Part shown: piece after piece, positions 59,355 to 64,000 of the stretch
Layout: the number at the start of each line of letters is the position of its first letter
Numbering within the stretch: the stretch's first letter is position 1
NCBI GenBank assembly: GCA_002437495.1
Contig: DJQA01000013.1
Coordinates: 53,532-117,531, forward strand
Direction of reading: 5' to 3'
Source of the DNA: Prevotellaceae bacterium UBA6398
GTDB taxonomy: Bacteria > Bacteroidota > Bacteroidia > Bacteroidales > Bacteroidaceae
Length of the DNA: 64,000 nucleotides
The notes under the pieces: model-generated
Told to the model about the DNA's origin: nothing
Databases searched by the model: none
The model's input: only the letters and a program-made list of their open reading frames with translations
Made by a program: the position numbers and the translations under genes

Positions 59355-60533
59355 TTATTCTTCTTTTAGAGGCTGGTTCGTAAGGAAGTCTTCCGAGGAG
59401 TTGTTTGTGTCCTGGTAGTACTTGCGACCGTTCACCACCTTTGAAACCTTGCGGCGTTCGCACTTTCCGGTGTAAGAGTCGCTGTTAAGCACGCCCTGCT
59501 TGTCGTCTTTCGGTAGGAAGAAACCGTAGTGTTCGCTTGCTTTGGGGTTCCAAATTTCAACAGCGTCAAGTACGTAATTCGAAGGAATCATCATGTATTC
59601 CATAGATGCGGTAGTTCCGGGAGCGGTCTGGAAGTTTTTCGCGTCTGCGGCGAAGGCTTCGGGAGTAACGCCGTCGGGGAGTTTCACAATGGCGAGTGCG
59701 GTTGACGTAACGCCGAAGCCCCACATAGGCATGTACTTGTTGTTTGTGAAGATTACCTTAAGGTTCTTGACAGCAGGATTGTCAATTTCCTGTGAGTTGT
59801 AGTCGAGGTAAACTTCCCAGTCGGCATTGGTCAAATCGGGGCATGCGGGGTCGTTTGCACGGTCGGCACCAGCGTGGTTTGCGGCATCGTTGGCTACAAG
59901 CACGCTCTGGCCGGGCAGAAGCGGATAGTCGGTACCGTTTCCGGGGAATGCGAGTACTGCACCGTTGGTCATGGGGTAGAGATCGGTGATGCCGTTTGCC
60001 TGCCATTCGTTTTTAGTGGTCTGGGCTGCAAGTGATGACGCGAGCACGAGGTTGTCAAGATATTGAACCTCATCGCTGTTGTTCACAATCTCAAAGAAAG
60101 AGTCCTTTACGTAGTATAGTTTGCCGCCTGCATTGTAGATGGTTTTGAAGATGAGTGCAGACTGGTAAATTTTGCTCACGGGTATGCTAACAGTAGCTTC
60201 GTTGTAGACATTTGCTTTTGTAAGACCCGTAACGTAGGCCGTAACCTCATCCTTTACCTTTCCTGTTAGGGAGAAGTCGTAAACGCCCTGTTTAAGCACC
60301 AATGGGGTTTGTTCGCTTGTAACGTTGATTGTGTCGCTCACACCTTTGTCGCTTTTTACAATAAGCTGGAGGTTTTCAATGTCGCCGATTGCCAGGCCGT
60401 CGCCAAGGCTGAGATTTACTGACACGGGGTAGGATTTTACACCGCCACCGTTGTCAGAACTGCAGGCTGCAAACGCCGCTGACAAACCGGCTACAAGCAC
60501 TGCTGCGAAGATTTTGTTGAAAATTTTCTTCAT
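59355..60533 (-). CDS. DUF4876 domain-containing lipoprotein
   Basis: A 392-residue lipoprotein (signal ending FAACSSDNGGG, acylated Cys 24). An N-terminal beta-sandwich-like region (VSVNLSLGDGLAIGDIENLQLIVKSDKG) is followed by FEIVNNSDEVQYLDNLVLASS and a long globular part ending YYQDTNNSSEDFLTNQP. This matches DUF4876, a Bacteroidota family usually next to a TonB-dependent receptor. It is probably the surface partner of the adjacent receptor, by analogy with SusD-type partners. Confidence 0.78.
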   Translation of the reverse strand: MKKIFNKIFAAVLVAGLSAAFAACSSDNGGGVKSYPVSVNLSLGDGLAIGDIENLQLIVKSDKGVSDTINVTSEQTPLVLKQGVYDFSLTGKVKDEVTAYVTGLTKANVYNEATVSIPVSKIYQSALIFKTIYNAGGKLYYVKDSFFEIVNNSDEVQYLDNLVLASSLAAQTTKNEWQANGITDLYPMTNGAVLAFPGNGTDYPLLPGQSVLVANDAANHAGADRANDPACPDLTNADWEVYLDYNSQEIDNPAVKNLKVIFTNNKYMPMWGFGVTSTALAIVKLPDGVTPEAFAADAKNFQTAPGTTASMEYMMIPSNYVLDAVEIWNPKASEHYGFFLPKDDKQGVLNSDSYTGKCERRKVSKVVNGRKYYQDTNNSSEDFLTNQPLKEE

Positions 60534-60573
60534 CTGTCTTTTGTTTTTAGTGGTTGGTTTATGTTGATTTCAT

Positions 60574-63429
60574 TTAGAATTTCAGTTTCAGTTCTGCCCC
60601 GAAATATGTGTCGGGATAGAGCGACTGCTTTTCCCTGGTGTTCTTGTTTATGTGGTATTTCTTCATGCCAAGGAAGTTGTTTGCCATAAAGGATATTTCG
60701 GCAATCTTTCCCAGCTCCTTTGTAAGGCGGAAGTTGAAGAGTGCCCATGGCTTTATGTTGTCGCTCTTGAACGCGTATACCAAATAGCGTCCGTTGAGCA
60801 GGCGGTATTTGTCCATATTCTCAAACTCGGGCTTCCAATCGGTCCATTCGCCCCGGCGGTTGTAGAACCCGAGCGGAGAAACGATGAGCTCGCTGCCATC
60901 GGCTGACATGTGATACAATTTTGTGCCGCTTTTGCTTTCGTATATGCTGCGCTGGCTTTCATACCATACCACCTGCATTGTGGTTGTGAACACGAGGTTC
61001 ACTGCCGGAATGTGGGTTATGAAGCGGAAATTGGTGTTAACCCTGTCGCTTATTGTTCCGCTTCCGGCGGGGAGCATTGAAATGTAGTCGTAGCCATACC
61101 TTACGTAATTAAGGCTTGTTGCGTCCCTCCTTCTCTTTATGTGAAACCATGCGCCGTCAACAACGAGCGATGTGCGCAATGCCTGCCATGTGCCGAAATC
61201 CCACGAATACTCTATGCCGTGCTTGTCGGTGCTTGTGGTGTTGGCGGGGCGGCTCCATGTATTTATTTCATTGCCGGCCTCGGTGGCGGCCATGTGCTGT
61301 TCACCGTTGTAGGTGTATGAAACTCCCTTGTCTGTGTACATGAGGTTTGACACCAGCAGCCCTTCAGGCAATTTGTATTTTGTGTAGTCGAGTGCTATGA
61401 ACTGCGATGTGAAGCCGAACTCGTTGCGGTGGCGCTCGCTGAAGAAGTTGATGTAGCCCTTCATTTGTCCTATGCGGGCATTGAGACCAATTTCCCATTT
61501 AGTGCTGCGGGCCGGTTTGAGGTCGGGGTTCTGTGTGTTGTCAACAACCCGTGTTGTCATTACGGCAAGGCGCGAGTTGTCTGCGCCTATGGCACTGAAA
61601 CTAACGTTGTCGAAGTATGCCTTGTCGGGGTACAGGTAGAGCAGCGTTGGCATTTTGTTCGAAATACCGAAGCCGCCGCTTATGCTCAGTTTGTCGAATA
61701 AACTGTTGTTCTTTTTTGATAGGAACGTGAATTCTGTGTTCACGCGCGGCTCGGCAACGAATATCGAGTTACGTTTTGCCTTTTCCTTGTTGAGGAACAG
61801 GTTCGACAGGCGCACTCCGGCATCGAATTGCAGGTTGGTGGCTCCCATGTTGAACGATGACACATCGTTGAGGAACACCGAAAGGTTATGGAGCGCCGGA
61901 ATGTCCTTGAACTTTCGCGGGCGGTACGACTGTGCCTCGCCGGCCTTGGGCGGTAGGTTGAGGTCGAACTTGAGTCCGTAGCCCCGATTGTCGTCAAGGC
62001 GATATTCCACGCCGGCCTTTAAGTTGGTGTAGCCCTTGTTTGCCAGCTGTATGTATTTGTTGGCTTTAAGCTGGGCAAATATGTTGATGGGAATGCCCTC
62101 AATGCTGTAATCGCTGTAATAAACCTTGGTGAGCATCTTTGCGATGTGTTCCCCGGTTTCCATGCTTCCCGATATAACTCCGTCGGGGGTTGAAATTCTG
62201 TCGTGGTGGGTGTCGAGGGTGCGTGCCAACTGTCCCGAAAGGTCGTAGTCAAGTCCCGTGAGCCAGCCGTTGAGCTGAGCATGGCCGTGAATGGAGAGCC
62301 TTCCGCCGGTGTTTTTGTTTTTGTAGGTTAGGTCAAGCTCGCTCATCTGCTTGTCGTACTTGTAGTTGTTCACGTTGTTGTAGAACGAACCGTTAATATT
62401 GAACGTAACGGGGCGATCGCTGTTTTTGCCAAACACATTTGAGTAGCCCACCGTGCCGGTTATGCGGTCGTAGCCCTGGTATTTGCGGCGCGTGTCGGCA
62501 TACGACTGCGACCAGTCAACGCCTACGTTCATGGTTCCCGTGCCAAGGTTGAAGCCTTTGCCGGCGTATGCAAGTTTAGAGAAAGGGTCGGCCTTGAACT
62601 TGGCCTCAAGGGGACTGCGTCCCGCCTTGGTCTTCACAACCACCACGCCCGATGTCAGGTTGCCGTATTCTACCGATGGAATGCCGCGTATAACTTCAAC
62701 CGACTCAATGTTGTCGGCCGATATTGTGCGCAGGTCGACGCCGCGCCCCGCCGTGATTTGATTGTTCGCATCATCGGCTGTGGTGCTCGCGTCCTTGCCG
62801 TTGCGCGTGGGGGCAATGGCCTGAAGATTGGCATCGTTGCTTATTGGAGTGCCATCGAGTATTATTGCCGTTCCGAGGGCGTTGTTGTCGTTGCTGCCTA
62901 TTTCCCTTACGTTGGCCTGGGCAAGGTTGTTCAAGGTGGGGTTTGTTGTCAGGGCGCCCGGCAGCAGCTGTAGCATGTCGGCAAGGCTCTTGGGCTGTAT
63001 GTGGCGCACGGCATCCTGGTCTATTATCGACTTGGAGCCCATTGCCTGTTGCTTGGCGGTAACGGTTACGCCTTTAAGGCTTAGCGACAGTCGTTCCATT
63101 TTTATGTCCAAACGGTCGTTGCCATCGCCTTTTATTCTTATTTTGCCGCGCACTTCCTTGCAGCCGAGACTGGAAACGTAGTAGTCGAGTTCGCCTATCG
63201 GCACGTTGTTGAACTTGAAGTTTCCTTTTTCGTTGGTGAGGGTGTATAGGGAATTGTTGAGTATCACGGAGGCTACTTCAACCGGTTTGCCCTCTGTGTC
63301 GGTTACTGTGCCTTTCAAACTGTGCGTGCGTACGTTTTGGGCGTTTGCAGGTATGCAGAAAAGCAGGGCTGCGATGCAAGCCGATGAAATTATGCTCTTT
63401 ATGCGCGAAACTGTGTTGATTATTCCCAT
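60574..63429 (-). CDS. TonB-dependent receptor with carboxypeptidase-like N-terminal domain
   Basis: A 951-residue outer membrane receptor. After the signal peptide (to about residue 30, ending CIPANAQ) comes a carboxypeptidase-regulatory-like domain (SLKGTVTDTEGKPVEVASVILNN). The plug (QAMGSKSIIDQDAVRHIQPKSLADMLQLLPG; EVIRGIPSVEYGNLTSGVVVVKTKAG) and a large barrel ending YFGAELKLKF follow. The ligand is unknown; the HmuY-like protein downstream hints at haem. I set the start at 63429; an in-frame ATG at 63441 would leave almost no leader after the promoter. Confidence 0.87.
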   Translation of the reverse strand: MGIINTVSRIKSIISSACIAALLFCIPANAQNVRTHSLKGTVTDTEGKPVEVASVILNNSLYTLTNEKGNFKFNNVPIGELDYYVSSLGCKEVRGKIRIKGDGNDRLDIKMERLSLSLKGVTVTAKQQAMGSKSIIDQDAVRHIQPKSLADMLQLLPGALTTNPTLNNLAQANVREIGSNDNNALGTAIILDGTPISNDANLQAIAPTRNGKDASTTADDANNQITAGRGVDLRTISADNIESVEVIRGIPSVEYGNLTSGVVVVKTKAGRSPLEAKFKADPFSKLAYAGKGFNLGTGTMNVGVDWSQSYADTRRKYQGYDRITGTVGYSNVFGKNSDRPVTFNINGSFYNNVNNYKYDKQMSELDLTYKNKNTGGRLSIHGHAQLNGWLTGLDYDLSGQLARTLDTHHDRISTPDGVISGSMETGEHIAKMLTKVYYSDYSIEGIPINIFAQLKANKYIQLANKGYTNLKAGVEYRLDDNRGYGLKFDLNLPPKAGEAQSYRPRKFKDIPALHNLSVFLNDVSSFNMGATNLQFDAGVRLSNLFLNKEKAKRNSIFVAEPRVNTEFTFLSKKNNSLFDKLSISGGFGISNKMPTLLYLYPDKAYFDNVSFSAIGADNSRLAVMTTRVVDNTQNPDLKPARSTKWEIGLNARIGQMKGYINFFSERHRNEFGFTSQFIALDYTKYKLPEGLLVSNLMYTDKGVSYTYNGEQHMAATEAGNEINTWSRPANTTSTDKHGIEYSWDFGTWQALRTSLVVDGAWFHIKRRRDATSLNYVRYGYDYISMLPAGSGTISDRVNTNFRFITHIPAVNLVFTTTMQVVWYESQRSIYESKSGTKLYHMSADGSELIVSPLGFYNRRGEWTDWKPEFENMDKYRLLNGRYLVYAFKSDNIKPWALFNFRLTKELGKIAEISFMANNFLGMKKYHINKNTREKQSLYPDTYFGAELKLKF

Positions 63430-63455
63430 GTCAGTGTACATTGTTTTGTTTTGTG

Positions 63456-63463
63456 CAAAGTTA
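63456..63463 (-). promoter_or_regulatory. -7 promoter box of the protease/receptor operon
   Basis: Minus-strand TAACTTTG. A TTTG lies 16 nt upstream, closer than the usual 19. It gives a leader of about 21 nt to the 63429 start. Confidence 0.5.
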
Positions 63464-63829
63464 GTGGGTTTTGTTATCACAAATGTAACCATATATAGGT
63501 ATTTCGTTCATAAAAAGGAAAAAACGGCACAAACGAAGGGTTTTACGGAAAAAACACCGTTATTTTGCAACTCAACTTTGTATTTTACCGAAAAATTGCG
63601 AATGGAATGGCGAGCCATGGTTGGTTTGCGTGTGTGCCCGTATGGGCAAAAGAAAATGTGATATGTACAATTTCGCAGCCGACTGACGTTTACACGGCGG
63701 AGTTGCAAGTCTGTAAAACCGCAAAACAGACCGAACGAGATAACATATTGGTTTGCTGAACGATATAAGTGTAATGTATGTTTTTTTGTAATGGTTTGTT
63801 TTTTAGCGTGTTGCGTTTTGCGAAAAAAA

Positions 63830-63913
63830 GGTCTGATGTAGTTTTTTTTATGTCTGATGTAATTTTTCCTATGTCCTATGTAGTTTTTCCCACATCCTAT
63901 ATGGTTTTATGGT
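63830..63913 (+). repeat. 21-nt-unit tetramer element, copy A9
   Basis: Four exact 21-nt units upstream of the TonB receptor, with the core in forward orientation in the first three. TTGCGAAAAAAA leads in. The region from 63464 to 63829 holds nothing that I can name. Confidence 0.92.
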
Positions 63914-63955
63914 TTGGGGGAATAAACATACGGTTATGGTTTTTCGCCATTTGTA

Positions 63956-63976
63956 GGGGCGTATGCCATACGTCCT
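63956..63976 (+). repeat. GGGGCGTATG palindrome, associated with A9
   Basis: It begins 42 nt after A9. TTTTTCGCCATTTGTA precedes it and a CGCCGCCGCATGAACC-like stretch follows, cut by the window edge. Confidence 0.85.
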
Positions 63977-64000
63977 TTACGCCGCCGCATGAACCACGTT

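Overview
The window is a gap-free stretch of a Bacteroidales chromosome at roughly 47% G+C. The evidence for this placement is: TAnnTTTG-type -7 promoter boxes instead of strong Shine-Dalgarno signals, many signal-peptide and lipoprotein genes, Bacteroidota-specific families (DUF4252, DUF4271, DUF3098, DUF4876, DUF6850, PorT-like, HmuY-like, BtuG-like, C25 peptidases), and the order ftsX-DUF3098-uppP-truB-queA-folK. A Muribaculaceae- or Prevotella-like host is plausible, but this is not proven by the sequence.

Layout. 1-7.4 kb: a truncated sugar-phosphate isomerase, an ArgE-type deacylase, a nucleoside hydrolase with a DoxX protein, an ECF sigma / anti-sigma / DUF4252 operon, a LOG-family enzyme with RidA, and a membrane protein with a LuxR-type helix-turn-helix. 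7.6-8 kb: tRNA-Pro(CGG) and tRNA-Phe(GAA). 8-17.6 kb: housekeeping genes on the minus strand (hemD, DUF4271, a second LOG protein, metK with an apparent SAM-II riboswitch, folK, queA, truB, uppP, DUF3098, ftsX, a methyltransferase). 18-28.5 kb: a GH78 rhamnosidase, folP-cdaA, rplS, cysS, parC and a PorT-like gene. 29-34.8 kb: rubrerythrin, DUF2461, an exported nitroreductase, and a cobalamin riboswitch followed by a BtuB-type receptor and a BtuG-like surface lipoprotein.

35.4-45.3 kb is a single-direction surface-polysaccharide operon (Wzz, Wzx flippase, ATP-grasp ligase, epimerase, WecE-type aminotransferase, three glycosyltransferases and an EpsG-type polymerase). It is followed by an AbiE toxin-antitoxin pair whose toxin gene carries two frameshifts. 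47.6-50.3 kb holds an exported esterase with a possible C-terminal sorting tail and a second ECF sigma locus; 50.7 kb has a broken licD gene.

51.6-63.4 kb is the most unusual gene cluster. A TonB-dependent receptor, a DUF4876 lipoprotein, a DUF6850 barrel, two gingipain-like C25 peptidases, a papain-like C1 peptidase and a short HmuY-like lipoprotein all run in one direction. I read it as a candidate protease-assisted haem or protein-ligand uptake system. The HmuY-type sequence appears split: its N-terminal half is in the small lipoprotein and a matching C-terminal half sits at the end of the C1 peptidase.

Scattered through the intergenic spaces are nine copies of an unusual element made of 21-nt units, usually exactly four, each with a T-tract. 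In five copies a GGGGCGTATG-type palindrome follows 42-43 nt after the last unit, giving a composite of about 148 nt. Two places also carry palindrome pairs resembling REPINs. I could not match this composite to anything I know and consider it the best candidate for an undescribed system.
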